Shown: positions 24,066 to 31,913 of the stretch, in pieces
Layout of the letters: every line of letters starts with the position of its first letter
Position numbering within the stretch: position 1 is the stretch's first letter
Source of the DNA: Desulforamulus reducens MI-1
GTDB taxonomy: Bacteria; Bacillota; Desulfotomaculia; Desulfotomaculales; Desulfotomaculaceae
Reading direction: 5' to 3'
Assembly: GCF_000016165.1 (NCBI RefSeq)
Contig: NC_009253.1
Span: forward strand, 2,328,332-2,392,331
DNA: 64,000 nt
Notes under the pieces: generated by a model
Databases searched by the model: none
Told to the model about the DNA's origin: nothing
What the model saw: the letters and a program-made list of their open reading frames with translations, nothing else
Program-made: the position numbers and the translations under genes

Positions 24066-25334
24066 CTAATGTTTTCCGCTAATATTATAGGGAATAATCC
24101 TCTTTTCCCAGGTTCTAAGGGTAACTTGATCATTTTTATTCTCAATAATATACTGGGGAAGTACAGGAGTTTTACCATAACCATTGGGGGCATTAATGAT
24201 ATACGTAGGAACAGCAAGTCCTGAGGTATAGCCTCTTAATTGTTCCATAATAGCAATGCCGTCATCTACTCCAGTGATAAAATGTCTGGTTCCTTTTACG
24301 GCTTTAGCATGGAATATATAGTAAGGGCGAACTCGAATGGTTAGGAGACTTTGGTTTAACCTCTTCATAACATCCGGTTGGTTATTTATATTTTTTAGTA
24401 GTACAGCTTGATTACCTAGAACAACACCTGCTTTTACCAACATATCACAGGCCTTTTTTGCTTCTGGTGTAACTTCCAAAGGATGATTAAACTGGGTGTT
24501 GATATAAATCGGTGGATGGTTCTCTAAAATCTTACATAACTCCGGTGTAATTCTTTGGGGCATAGTAACCGGAGTACGTGTTCCCAATCTCTTAATTTCC
24601 ACATGAGGAATATTATCTAATTCAGTCAGCAGCCATTCAATTTGTCGGTCTGATAACAATAAAGCATCCCCACCAGTTATTAATACATCCCTTATCTCCT
24701 TATTTTCCCTAATATACTGCAGGGCACCTTCTAAAACCTTACGTGATTTGTGAACATCAATTTCCCCGATATTTCTACGTCGTTGGCAGTGGCGACAATA
24801 CATAGCACATTGATTTGTTACATTAATAATCAAACGGTCTGGGTAGCGTCTTGTTACCCCTTCCACAGGTGAAGTGTATTCTTCTCCCATGGGATCTTCT
24901 ACACCGTAACGATCCTTTACTTCTTCTATACAGGGTATAGCCTGTAACCAAACAGGGCCACCGGAACCACTTACCATTGCCAGAGCCATATAATAGGGTG
25001 ATACCGCCCAACGGTACTGGCGCCCCACTTTTTCAATGGCCTCTTTTTCAGCCGGGGAAAGATCTATTAACTGGCTTATTACTTTAACATCTTTAATACG
25101 ATTTGCCATTTGCCAGTGCCAATTTTCCCACTGCTCATTATCTGCATTAAAAAAATTTAGTAAAGTTTGTTTTGCCCGATTGTACTGTTCTTGCACCTCA
25201 AAACCATTTTTAATTTGATCCTTGTTCTCAAGATAATCAGTGATACGAGCTTTTAACTCCTTTGCCCTTTTTAGAGCAATTTTTCGTTTTTCTTGTCTTA
25301 GCCGGAACTCTTCTTGCTTTAAATGAACAGACAT
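24066..25334 (-). CDS. eam: Glutamate 2,3-aminomutase (radical SAM, PLP)
   Basis: 422 residues of the lysine 2,3-aminomutase family, with the radical SAM cluster in CAMYCRHCQRRRN (CX3CX2C). It interconverts L-glutamate and beta-glutamate, an osmolyte. In true lysine aminomutases two Asp residues 37 positions apart hold the substrate's side-chain amine. Here they are Lys344 (FHAKAVKG) and Asn381 (YIINAPNGYGK), with the same spacing of 37, exactly the change described for clostridial glutamate aminomutase. A c-di-AMP riboswitch lies in its leader and a BusR-like regulator gene lies upstream, which fits osmotic control. AAAGGGGAG precedes the ATG. Confidence 0.85.
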   Translation of the reverse strand: MSVHLKQEEFRLRQEKRKIALKRAKELKARITDYLENKDQIKNGFEVQEQYNRAKQTLLNFFNADNEQWENWHWQMANRIKDVKVISQLIDLSPAEKEAIEKVGRQYRWAVSPYYMALAMVSGSGGPVWLQAIPCIEEVKDRYGVEDPMGEEYTSPVEGVTRRYPDRLIINVTNQCAMYCRHCQRRRNIGEIDVHKSRKVLEGALQYIRENKEIRDVLITGGDALLLSDRQIEWLLTELDNIPHVEIKRLGTRTPVTMPQRITPELCKILENHPPIYINTQFNHPLEVTPEAKKACDMLVKAGVVLGNQAVLLKNINNQPDVMKRLNQSLLTIRVRPYYIFHAKAVKGTRHFITGVDDGIAIMEQLRGYTSGLAVPTYIINAPNGYGKTPVLPQYIIENKNDQVTLRTWEKRIIPYNISGKH

Positions 25335-25354
25335 AAAAACTCCCCTTTCTTTAA

Positions 25355-25486
25355 AGCCTACGAAGTTAGCTGACGGGTTCGGGCCGAAAGGTTAAAACCC
25401 TACCGGCGTTAAAAACCGGACTCACCCCAAAAGTCGGGTCCTCCGTTCCCATATATTTACAGGATTAAGCTATTATTTACAGGCAC
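25355..25486 (-). ncRNA. c-di-AMP riboswitch (ydaO/yuaA type)
   Basis: On the minus strand the conserved blocks occur in order: GCTTAATCC, GGAACGGAGGACCC, TTTTGGGGTGAGTCC, CGGTAGGG, CCTTTCGGCCCGAACC, then CGTCAGCTAACTTCGTAGGC. The closing stem is GCCT/AGGC. The class normally turns genes off when c-di-AMP is high. No terminator separates it from the aminomutase start, 20 nt downstream, so control may be translational or the terminator overlaps the 3' arm. Confidence 0.92.
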
Positions 25487-25500
25487 GGTACTGATAATTG

Positions 25501-25517
25501 TAAGTTGTCACAACTTA
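25501..25517. promoter_or_regulatory. Palindrome at the start point of the aminomutase leader
   Basis: TAAGTTGTCACAACTTA is a perfect palindrome with 8-bp arms. It abuts the -10 hexamer at 25517-25522 and covers the expected start point, a natural repressor site. It contains TGTCA/TGACA halves like those in known BusR sites. Confidence 0.55.
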
Positions 25518-25546
25518 TTATATCATTAAAGTTGCTTGTGCATCAA
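25517..25546 (-). promoter_or_regulatory. Promoter of the riboswitch-aminomutase transcript
   Basis: TTGATG (25546-25541), 18-bp spacer, TATAAT (25522-25517) on the minus strand. Confidence 0.75.
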
Positions 25547-25588
25547 TAAAAAGAAAGGCTCTCTATTTCATAGATTACCTTTCTTTTG
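25547..25588 (-). terminator. Terminator after the BusR-like gene
   Basis: AGAAAGG/CCTTTCT stem with a long loop; the minus strand ends in TTTTTAT. Confidence 0.75.
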
Positions 25589-25594
25589 CCCTAT

Positions 25595-26206
25595 TTATAG
25601 CCTTACTAAGCCTTCCCGTGCTGCAGTGTCCAAGCGGCCATAAATCGTGAGGATATCTCCTGCTAATATTAGACTGTCTGGCGACGGATCAATAATATCT
25701 CCCTGCCCCTTACGTAGAATGGCCAATACTCTACTATCGTTCAATTCAGTTTCAGCCAACATCTTCCCCACCAAGGGAGAATCGGTTAAGACCTTCCATT
25801 CTTCAATTTTGTTCAATCGACTCTCCAGTTGATAGGTATGTTGCAACAATTCTTCCATCAGTTTCGATATCTCATTATTTAGCCTGTCTCTTTCCTTTAC
25901 TAACTGATGTAACTTTTCATGGATACCTGCAAGAACTAATCGTTGGTCAAAATCATGTAAGTAATTTTGAGCTTCTGCAACAGATTTAACAACCACCCCG
26001 ATACCCGGCGCAACATCAACAATACCAACTTCCTGTAATAATGTGAGAGCACGCCGAATGGTTTCTGGAGAAACACTGTATTTCCCCGCAAGGGTAGAGC
26101 GCCCAAATACCTTCTGCCCCTCCTGATATTCTCCCCGTACAATTTTCTCTGCTATATCTGCAGCAATGGTAATGTACCTTGCTAAATGTACATCGTTGTT
26201 TGACAA
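25595..26206 (-). CDS. GntR-type regulator with RCK_C (TrkA_C) domain, BusR-like
   Basis: About 203 residues. The N-terminal winged helix includes YITIAADIAEKIVRGEYQEG and STLAGKYSVSPETIRRAL. A central coiled coil follows (LHQLVKERDRLNNEISKLME). A C-terminal RCK_C domain includes DSRVLAILRKGQGDIIDPSP and ends GDILTIYGRLDTAAREGL. This is the architecture of BusR, which represses compatible-solute uptake when c-di-AMP binds its RCK_C domain. A TTG at 26206 with GGAGGG is preferred; a TATAAT lies at 26243-26248, so the longer frame to 26296 would start upstream of the promoter. Confidence 0.85.
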   Translation of the reverse strand: MSNNDVHLARYITIAADIAEKIVRGEYQEGQKVFGRSTLAGKYSVSPETIRRALTLLQEVGIVDVAPGIGVVVKSVAEAQNYLHDFDQRLVLAGIHEKLHQLVKERDRLNNEISKLMEELLQHTYQLESRLNKIEEWKVLTDSPLVGKMLAETELNDSRVLAILRKGQGDIIDPSPDSLILAGDILTIYGRLDTAAREGLVRL

Positions 26207-26242
26207 AACATTACCCTCCAAAACTAATTGATATAAATACAT

Positions 26243-26248
26243 ATTATA
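26243..26248 (-). promoter_or_regulatory. -10 element of the BusR-like gene
   Basis: TATAAT on the minus strand, 36 bp before the TTG start; the -35 (TTTTGC at 17 bp) is weak. The position supports the shorter reading frame. Confidence 0.55.
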
Positions 26249-26355
26249 TCCTTGTAAAGAAAAAAGCAAAAGACTTACCAACTTTTTTATTGGCAAAGTT
26301 TTTTGCTAAGCATTTTTAGTGACAAAAAAATACCCCTTGGATAAACTCCACTAAA

Positions 26356-26452
26356 ATAAACTTGGCTTACGCCATACCCTATATGGCGCGAGAATCTTTA
26401 GGCGACGGCGTAAGCCTTAGTTGCCCTTATGCAAGTCGGAGAGTTTTATACT
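26356..26452. repeat. Dispersed palindromic repeat, copy B
   Basis: AAACTTGGCTTACGCC, spacer, TTTAGGCGAC, GGCGTAAGCCTTAGTT, GCCCTTATGCAAGTCGG, then a second hairpin GTCGGAGAG/ACTTCTGAT. The arms GGCTTACGCC/GGCGTAAGCC are a perfect 10-bp inverted repeat. Best-preserved copy. Confidence 0.85.
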
Positions 26453-26470
26453 TCTGATTTCCAATAAATA

Positions 26471-26499
26471 GAAAAGCCGCAGTAGCACTGCGGCTTTTC
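26471..26499 (-). terminator. Terminator of the hyd operon
   Basis: GAAAAGCCGCAGT/ACTGCGGCTTTTC stem, 3-nt loop, directly after hydG. Confidence 0.93.
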
Positions 26500-26501
26500 T
26501 A

Positions 26502-27971
26502 TTAAAAATAAAGATCCCTTTCTCCTGCCTCAATTTGTTTTAATCTTTCTTCTGTTATCTTACGAACTTGCTCATTTTTAATTTCTCCCAGGTGCTGACG
26601 GATGGTTTCTTCTCCCACTGCCTTTGTCTCGGGGGATGCATAGTCCAATAAGTATTCCTTAAAGGTCAAAATAGCATTGGGCTGGCAAACATTTTGAATT
26701 TCTCCACTCTTAGCCAGAGTCATAAAGCGGTCACCAGTACGACCTTTGCGATAGCAGGCCGTACAATAACTGGGTAACCACCCGGATTGACAAATATTGC
26801 GCAGAACTTCATCAGGACTGCGGTGATCATCAACCATGAATTGAGGGCTATCCTCTTCACCACAGCCACAATTGTTACTACCGCTGGCAAGGCGTGCCTT
26901 ACGCTCTAATTCTTTCTTATAACCTCCTACCCCGGTGCAGGAACCGGCGGAAATTTGGGATATTCCTCGATTTAACAACAGATCCCTGTATTCAGGACTT
27001 TCTCGGGTAGAAATAATCATGCCGGTATAGGGAACTGCCAGACGAATAATGGTAACCAGTTTCATAAATTGCTCATCATTTACTAAATAGGGCAAGTTTT
27101 CTCGATTTACTCCCAAGGCAGGGCGAATACGGGGTACTGAAATGGTGTGAGGCCCTACTCCAAAACGTTCTTCCATATGAAGGGCGTGGAACATAAGACC
27201 CATCACTTCATATTTATAATCATAAAGACCAAACAGAGGACCAAGCCCTACATCATCAATACCAGCCATCATAGCCCGGTCATGGGCAGTGGTATGCCAG
27301 TCGTAATCTGCTTTGGGCCCACTGGGATGCATTTTCTTATAGGTTTCCCTATGATAGGTTTCCTGGAACAAAATATAGGTTCCAATACCAGCATCCTTTA
27401 ACATTTTGTATTCCTCAATGGTGGTGGCCGCAATATTTACGTTGCAACGACGAATACTACCGTTGTCAAACTTAATGCTGTAGATGGTTTTTAAACACTC
27501 CAAAACATACTCGATGGGACATTCACCTGGATGTTCCCCGGCCTCCACTGCCAATCTCTTGTGACCTAGGGATTCTAAAATCTTGATTTCCTCTTCCACC
27601 TCTGCCTGGGTCAGCTTACGACGATTAAATTTGTTATCACAACGGTAACCACAATAAACGCAGTTATTTACACAGTGGTCGCTAACATATAAAGGAGCAA
27701 ACAAGACCAAGCGCTTACCATAGATTTTAAGCTTTATTTCGCTAGCAACCTGAAACATGAAATTAATTAAATCTTGGTCATCATTTTGCAGTAAAATAGC
27801 CACTTCTTCTGGTGTTAGCCCCCGGGCCTCTCTGGCCTTCTCAATGATTTCCCGCACTCTAGCAGGAGAAGTCTTTTTGCCTTCTTCCAATAAACGGTTG
27901 ATTTCTTCCTCATTAATAAAATCTGCCGGTTCCCATTGGTTATTATAAATTTCAGCCTTATTTATTGCCAC
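26502..27971 (-). CDS. hydG: [FeFe]-hydrogenase H-cluster maturase HydG
   Basis: 489 residues, a radical SAM tyrosine lyase that makes the CO and CN ligands of the H-cluster from tyrosine. The radical SAM cluster is CVNNCVYCGYR (near residue 92). The second, C-terminal cluster is CTACYRKGRTGDR...QNVCQ, the HydG-specific CX2CX22C motif. GERDLYF ends the protein. Last gene of TM1266-hydF-hydE-hydG, 10 bp after hydE. Confidence 0.97.
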   Translation of the reverse strand: MAINKAEIYNNQWEPADFINEEEINRLLEEGKKTSPARVREIIEKAREARGLTPEEVAILLQNDDQDLINFMFQVASEIKLKIYGKRLVLFAPLYVSDHCVNNCVYCGYRCDNKFNRRKLTQAEVEEEIKILESLGHKRLAVEAGEHPGECPIEYVLECLKTIYSIKFDNGSIRRCNVNIAATTIEEYKMLKDAGIGTYILFQETYHRETYKKMHPSGPKADYDWHTTAHDRAMMAGIDDVGLGPLFGLYDYKYEVMGLMFHALHMEERFGVGPHTISVPRIRPALGVNRENLPYLVNDEQFMKLVTIIRLAVPYTGMIISTRESPEYRDLLLNRGISQISAGSCTGVGGYKKELERKARLASGSNNCGCGEEDSPQFMVDDHRSPDEVLRNICQSGWLPSYCTACYRKGRTGDRFMTLAKSGEIQNVCQPNAILTFKEYLLDYASPETKAVGEETIRQHLGEIKNEQVRKITEERLKQIEAGERDLYF

Positions 27972-27980
27972 GCCTATCTC

Positions 27981-29045
27981 CTACCTTTCGTCTTTAAATT
28001 TATCTTTTGGGCTATGACCCTGTCCTGTACTTATACGTCTTCCCATTTCTTTTACCAATGAAGTAATTTTTTCATGGGACTCATCGGCATTCTCTTTGCT
28101 GCCGGCTTTTTCAGGATAAATTTGATACTTTTCCCGATAACTGGCAGGGGATAAATTAGGCATAATAACATTGGCGCCACAACGTAGGGCCATCTTTCGA
28201 CCATCCGGATGTAAGGTGCCCACCGCTGTGGTGGCAGGCAAATGTGTTTGGGGCAGTATCAGTCGTGCCACAGCAAGGGTTTTCAGGGTCAGTGCCAGAT
28301 CACCGGTTTTGCTGTCCCGTAAGGGAGTCTGTTGGTGTGGTATAAATGGCCCAATGCCGGCCATTTCAACATCTAAGGCCCTTAGTAAGAGAATATCATC
28401 TGCCAGGGTTTCCATTGTTTGGCCAGGTAACCCAACGATATTTCCAGAACCCACTTGATAGCCTAATTCCTTCAGCCAAGTTAACCCTTTAATTCTTTCT
28501 TTGAGTGTAGTACCGGGTCTGAGCTGGGTAAACAAACCAGAATCTGCAGTTTCATGTTTTAATAGGTAGCGATCTGCCCCTGCCTTTTTCATTAATTCAT
28601 AATCTTCACGGCTGCGTTCCCCTACGCAGATTGTAACAGCAAAATTACCTACTTTCTTAACCTGGCGTATTATCTCCGCCAAGTCTTCCCCACTGTAACG
28701 GGAGTCTTCTCCTGACTGCAAGACAATGGTACCGTATCCCAATTGAGCGGCGTATTTAGCTGTTTCAACAATTTCCTCTATGGGTATACGATATCTTTCA
28801 ATATCTTTATTACTACGCCTTAGCCCACAGTAGTGGCAATCATTCCGGCAGTAGTTAGAGAATTCGATAATTCCTCTTAGGTGTACCTCGTCTCCAAAAT
28901 GTTTCTTTCTTACTTGGTCAGCCATGTCAAACAATTTGGTTTCTTCATCCCCTGGCAAAGCACCTAATAGGGTGATAACATCCTGTCGTGTCAGTTCGTT
29001 TCCTGCGGCGGCTTTGGTTAGAGCTTTAAAAAAATTATCTTGCAA
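27981..29045 (-). CDS. hydE: [FeFe]-hydrogenase H-cluster maturase HydE
   Basis: 354 residues, a radical SAM protein that helps build the di-iron subcluster and its bridging dithiolate. The cluster motif is CRNDCHYCGLRRSN (near residue 63). ETADSGLFTQLRPG and GNIVGLPGQTMETLADDI are typical of HydE/BioB-like barrels. Between hydF (19 bp) and hydG (10 bp). The tail beyond residue 320 is charged and variable. Confidence 0.96.
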   Translation of the reverse strand: MQDNFFKALTKAAAGNELTRQDVITLLGALPGDEETKLFDMADQVRKKHFGDEVHLRGIIEFSNYCRNDCHYCGLRRSNKDIERYRIPIEEIVETAKYAAQLGYGTIVLQSGEDSRYSGEDLAEIIRQVKKVGNFAVTICVGERSREDYELMKKAGADRYLLKHETADSGLFTQLRPGTTLKERIKGLTWLKELGYQVGSGNIVGLPGQTMETLADDILLLRALDVEMAGIGPFIPHQQTPLRDSKTGDLALTLKTLAVARLILPQTHLPATTAVGTLHPDGRKMALRCGANVIMPNLSPASYREKYQIYPEKAGSKENADESHEKITSLVKEMGRRISTGQGHSPKDKFKDER

Positions 29046-29064
29046 AGGCTATGCCCCCTTTCCA

Positions 29065-30294
29065 TTACTTTTTGTCGTTAAGCATTTGTTGTATGGTCGG
29101 AAAGGGTGAAAGGGCCCGTCGCAGGATGCCCATTACAAAGGCAATACAGACACCGTAATTAACAATGGGTACCCCTACCTGCTGGACCTGCATAATACGG
29201 GAAAGCATTTCTCGACGGTTGACCATACAGGCCCCGCAATGTACCACCAGTTTATAATCCGATAAATCCTCTGGGAAACGGTGGCCACTGCTCCAGTGGA
29301 ATTCTAAATCTCCTCCTACAACCTGACGTAACCAGCGAGGGATTTTCACGGTACCGATATCATCTTCCATCCGGTGATGGGTACAGGCCTCGGAAATCAG
29401 TACCTTATCGCCAGGTTTTAAACGTTCTATGGCTTTGGCTCCTGCCACCAGAGTTTCTAGATCCCCCTTATAGCGGGCAAAAAGAATAGAGAAAGAAGTA
29501 AGCAGAATGTCCTCTGGGGTATCTTTTTCAACTTCCCTAAAGGCTTGGGAGTCTGTAATAACCATTTTCGGCTTTTTTATAAAGTTAGCTATACATTCCT
29601 TTAACTCGCTCTCTTTGGCTACATAGGCCATTGCATCATGGTCTAAAATATCCCTGATGGTTTGTACCTGGGGTAAAATCAAACGGCCCTTCGGCGCAGC
29701 TGAGTCAATGGGTACCACCAAAACCGCAGTGTCGCCGGGATTTAATAGGTCCCCCACAATGGCTTGGTCATCCCAAGTGGCCGGAGCAGTATTAACAATG
29801 GCAATTTTCAAATCGCCAATACCCTGACCATTAAGGGCACTAACCACCACTGTCGGGCCTGCCAACTGCGTTTTTGCCTCCTCGATTTGTTGCTCTGTAA
29901 CATGGTGTGCATCAATCTTATTAAAGACCACAACCACCGGGAGTTTTTTCTCCTGACAGCGTCTTGCAATCTTTAACTCATAATCGGTAACCCCGCTTCC
30001 AGCGTCAATAACCAGTAAAACCATGTCTGCTTTATTTAACACATCCATTGACCGTTTTACCCTAAGTTCTCCCAAATCACCACTATCGTCAATCCCTGCC
30101 GTATCAATGATCACCACCGGTCCAACTGGTAAAATCTCCATTGCTTTGTATACCGGGTCAGTGGTGGTTCCTGGGATATTGGAAACCACTGCAATATCCT
30201 GGCTCGTTAGGGCGTTAATCAGACTTGATTTACCAGCATTGCGCCTACCAAAAATCGCAATATGTAGTCTATTACCCCGGGGTGTGTTTTCCAT
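29065..30294 (-). CDS. hydF: [FeFe]-hydrogenase maturation GTPase HydF
   Basis: 409 residues, scaffold that receives the di-iron subcluster and delivers it to the hydrogenase. G1 is GRRNAGKSSLINAL, G3 DTAGIDD, G4 NKID. A dimerisation domain follows. The Fe-S ligands are CTHH (near residue 302) and HCGACMVNRREM (near 353). Second gene of the operon. Confidence 0.97.
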   Translation of the reverse strand: MENTPRGNRLHIAIFGRRNAGKSSLINALTSQDIAVVSNIPGTTTDPVYKAMEILPVGPVVIIDTAGIDDSGDLGELRVKRSMDVLNKADMVLLVIDAGSGVTDYELKIARRCQEKKLPVVVVFNKIDAHHVTEQQIEEAKTQLAGPTVVVSALNGQGIGDLKIAIVNTAPATWDDQAIVGDLLNPGDTAVLVVPIDSAAPKGRLILPQVQTIRDILDHDAMAYVAKESELKECIANFIKKPKMVITDSQAFREVEKDTPEDILLTSFSILFARYKGDLETLVAGAKAIERLKPGDKVLISEACTHHRMEDDIGTVKIPRWLRQVVGGDLEFHWSSGHRFPEDLSDYKLVVHCGACMVNRREMLSRIMQVQQVGVPIVNYGVCIAFVMGILRRALSPFPTIQQMLNDKK

Positions 30295-30367
30295 TGTTGA
30301 TGCCTCCTTCTGCGTACCTCTGGTATTTAAATTGGTTGGACTATCTTTTAACTGGCATCCCCCTATC

Positions 30368-30616
30368 CTAGTATTTTGTACTAAGGGCTGATTTGACCTG
30401 AACTCCTTTAATGTTTCCTAACTTACCGGTCATGGCACCAATTTCATCATTGGTCCCTTCAACAATAAGAGAAATAACTGAAAGGGCCCTTTCCCTATGG
30501 GGAATTCCCATACGACCTATGATAATTCCCGAGTACTGGCTGAGGATACTATTGATTTCAGGTGCTTTGGCCCTGTCCTCTATGACAATACCTACAACCC
30601 CAATGCGACGCAACAT
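30368..30616 (-). CDS. TM1266-family iron-only hydrogenase system regulator
   Basis: 82 residues with an ACT/NikR-C-like ferredoxin fold: RRIGVVGIVIEDRAKAPEIN, then GIIIGRMGIPHRERALSVIS. The family is regularly found with hydEFG and is annotated as a putative regulator of the iron-only hydrogenase system, though it has no DNA-binding domain. First gene of the operon, after a terminator-containing leader. AAGGAGTGG precedes the ATG. Confidence 0.9.
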   Translation of the reverse strand: MLRRIGVVGIVIEDRAKAPEINSILSQYSGIIIGRMGIPHRERALSVISLIVEGTNDEIGAMTGKLGNIKGVQVKSALSTKY

Positions 30617-30634
30617 TCAAACCACTCCTTGTAA

Positions 30635-30670
30635 AAATAAAAAACCGTCTGTCCAGAGAAAGGCAGACGG
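30635..30670 (-). terminator. Terminator in the hyd operon leader
   Basis: CCGTCTGCC/GGACAGACGG stem then a T-run on the minus strand, 19 bp before the first gene, between a promoter and the operon, so it is an attenuator rather than an end-of-gene terminator. Confidence 0.85.
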
Positions 30671-30804
30671 GTAGTGTACACTTAAAACGGCACACCCCTT
30701 GGTCCAAGGCAGATAAGCCTCTCTCCTTAGGGAAATTGCATACTTTTTTCGGCCCTCCAAGCTAGGTAAATCATCCCAACTTGTCAGGCTTTATGATGGT
30801 TACT
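30671..30804 (-). ncRNA. Unclassified structured leader RNA of the hyd operon
   Basis: About 130 nt between the promoter start point and the attenuator. Visible pairings on the minus strand: CAAG/CTTG near 30782 and 30762, AGGG/CCCT near 30753 and 30727, and CCTTGG/CCAAGG near 30708 and 30698. It includes GGAGGGCCGAAAAAAG and AAGGAGAGAGGCTTATC. It does not match the riboswitch classes I can recall, and no leader peptide is obvious. Likely a regulatory element. Confidence 0.6.
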
Positions 30805-30810
30805 ATACTA

Positions 30811-30838
30811 ATTATACTATTTTTGAATTATCAGTCAA
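30811..30838 (-). promoter_or_regulatory. Promoter of the hyd operon
   Basis: TTGACT (30838-30833), 16-bp spacer, TATAAT (30816-30811) on the minus strand. Confidence 0.8.
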
Positions 30839-30988
30839 TATTTCCTTAAACTTTATCTAGAAATAAATAAAACTGTAGGTATTCTGAGTATCAACATCTT
30901 GTTTTGGTAAAGGAAAACGTTCTAGGGATGTCGAATACTACCCACACAAAATCTTTTGGTAATGCGTAAATAAAGGAGTGATCGCATA

Positions 30989-31408
30989 ATGGTTGCAGGT
31001 CAAGAAGAACAGTTGGTGGTTTTTCAACTAAATGATCAGCAATATGCACTACCCATTAATGAGACCCAGGAAATTATCCGTATGGCTGAAGTAACGAAGT
31101 TACCAAATACTACTTTTTATATTGAAGGCATTATTAATTTACGAGGAACCATCCTGCCTGTAATTAGCCTCAATCGTAGACTTGGACTGCCGGAGACGGA
31201 GCAAAACGAAGATACACGTATTATTGTGGTGGAAAACAAGGGTAACAAAGTAGGTATGATTGTGGACAGTGTCCTTGAAGTAGGTCGTTACACCGAGGCT
31301 GAAGTGGAACCCCCAAACATGATTGGCAATAATGTGGATTACTTAAAGGGTGTTGTTAAAAAGGAAGATCAGCTCTGGTTGTTGATTAATCTAGACACTG
31401 TTTTATAA
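30989..31408 (+). CDS. cheW: CheW-like chemotaxis coupling protein
   Basis: 139 residues, one complete CheW domain: EEQLVVFQLNDQQYALPINE at the start, IEGIINLRGTILPVISLNRR as the signature, and VGMIVDSVLEVGRYTEAEVE. It couples chemoreceptors to CheA. No other chemotaxis gene is in the window, so it is an orphan copy that may serve a distant cluster or a single receptor. AAAGGAGTG precedes the ATG. Divergent from the hyd operon, with its own terminator. Confidence 0.93.
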   Translation: MVAGQEEQLVVFQLNDQQYALPINETQEIIRMAEVTKLPNTTFYIEGIINLRGTILPVISLNRRLGLPETEQNEDTRIIVVENKGNKVGMIVDSVLEVGRYTEAEVEPPNMIGNNVDYLKGVVKKEDQLWLLINLDTVL

Positions 31409-31468
31409 AGAATACTTGTCTAGCCCACCCTTTAGAACCTACGAACTTAAATAAAGTGGGATATTATT

Positions 31469-31497
31469 AAAAAGCACGGCCAATGCCCGTGCTTTTT
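31469..31497. terminator. Terminator shared by cheW and the YbjQ-type gene
   Basis: AAAAAGCACGG/CCCGTGCTTTTT hairpin between convergent genes; T-runs on both strands. Confidence 0.9.
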
Positions 31498-31510
31498 ACA
31501 TCCATACCTA

Positions 31511-31822
31511 TTAGATTTGTACAGCGGTACCGCTGGCAGAAACCATTAGCATACCCTCCCGGATCACTTCGTAGTCCAGGTCCACACCCACAATGGCATT
31601 GGCCCCCATGCGGCGGGCCTGTTCTGTCATTTCTTCCAGGGCAATTTCCCGGGCATGGGCCAGTTTGCTTTCATATGCACCACTACGTCCACCAACAATA
31701 TCAGTGATACTGGCAAAGATGTCCCGCACCACATTGGCACCCATAATGGCTTCTCCATTAACTAAGCCAAAATACTGCCGGATGGGTTTCCCCTCAATGA
31801 TTCCTGTTGTTGTGATAATCAT
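31511..31822 (-). CDS. YbjQ-family (UPF0145, DUF74) protein
   Basis: 103 residues, full length for the family. [20 protein letters not shown] starts it, [20 protein letters not shown] is the conserved core, and [13 protein letters not shown] ends it. The family forms ring-shaped pentamers of unknown function. GAGGAAAG precedes the ATG. Not linked to the heme genes that follow on the same strand by any clear overlap (92-bp gap). Confidence 0.93.
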   Translation of the reverse strand: MIITTTGIIEGKPIRQYFGLVNGEAIMGANVVRDIFASITDIVGGRSGAYESKLAHAREIALEEMTEQARRMGANAIVGVDLDYEVIREGMLMVSASGTAVQI

Positions 31823-31913
31823 AACATCTTTCCTCCTGATACATATATTTTTCGTAATATGGATTATTTTTATACAACAAAAGGATAGGGCCTGACCTAT
31901 CCTTTTGTAAAAT

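Noticed and set aside
24066-25334. Lysine 2,3-aminomutase
   Set aside because: The two substrate-binding Asp are Lys344 and Asn381, as in glutamate 2,3-aminomutase.
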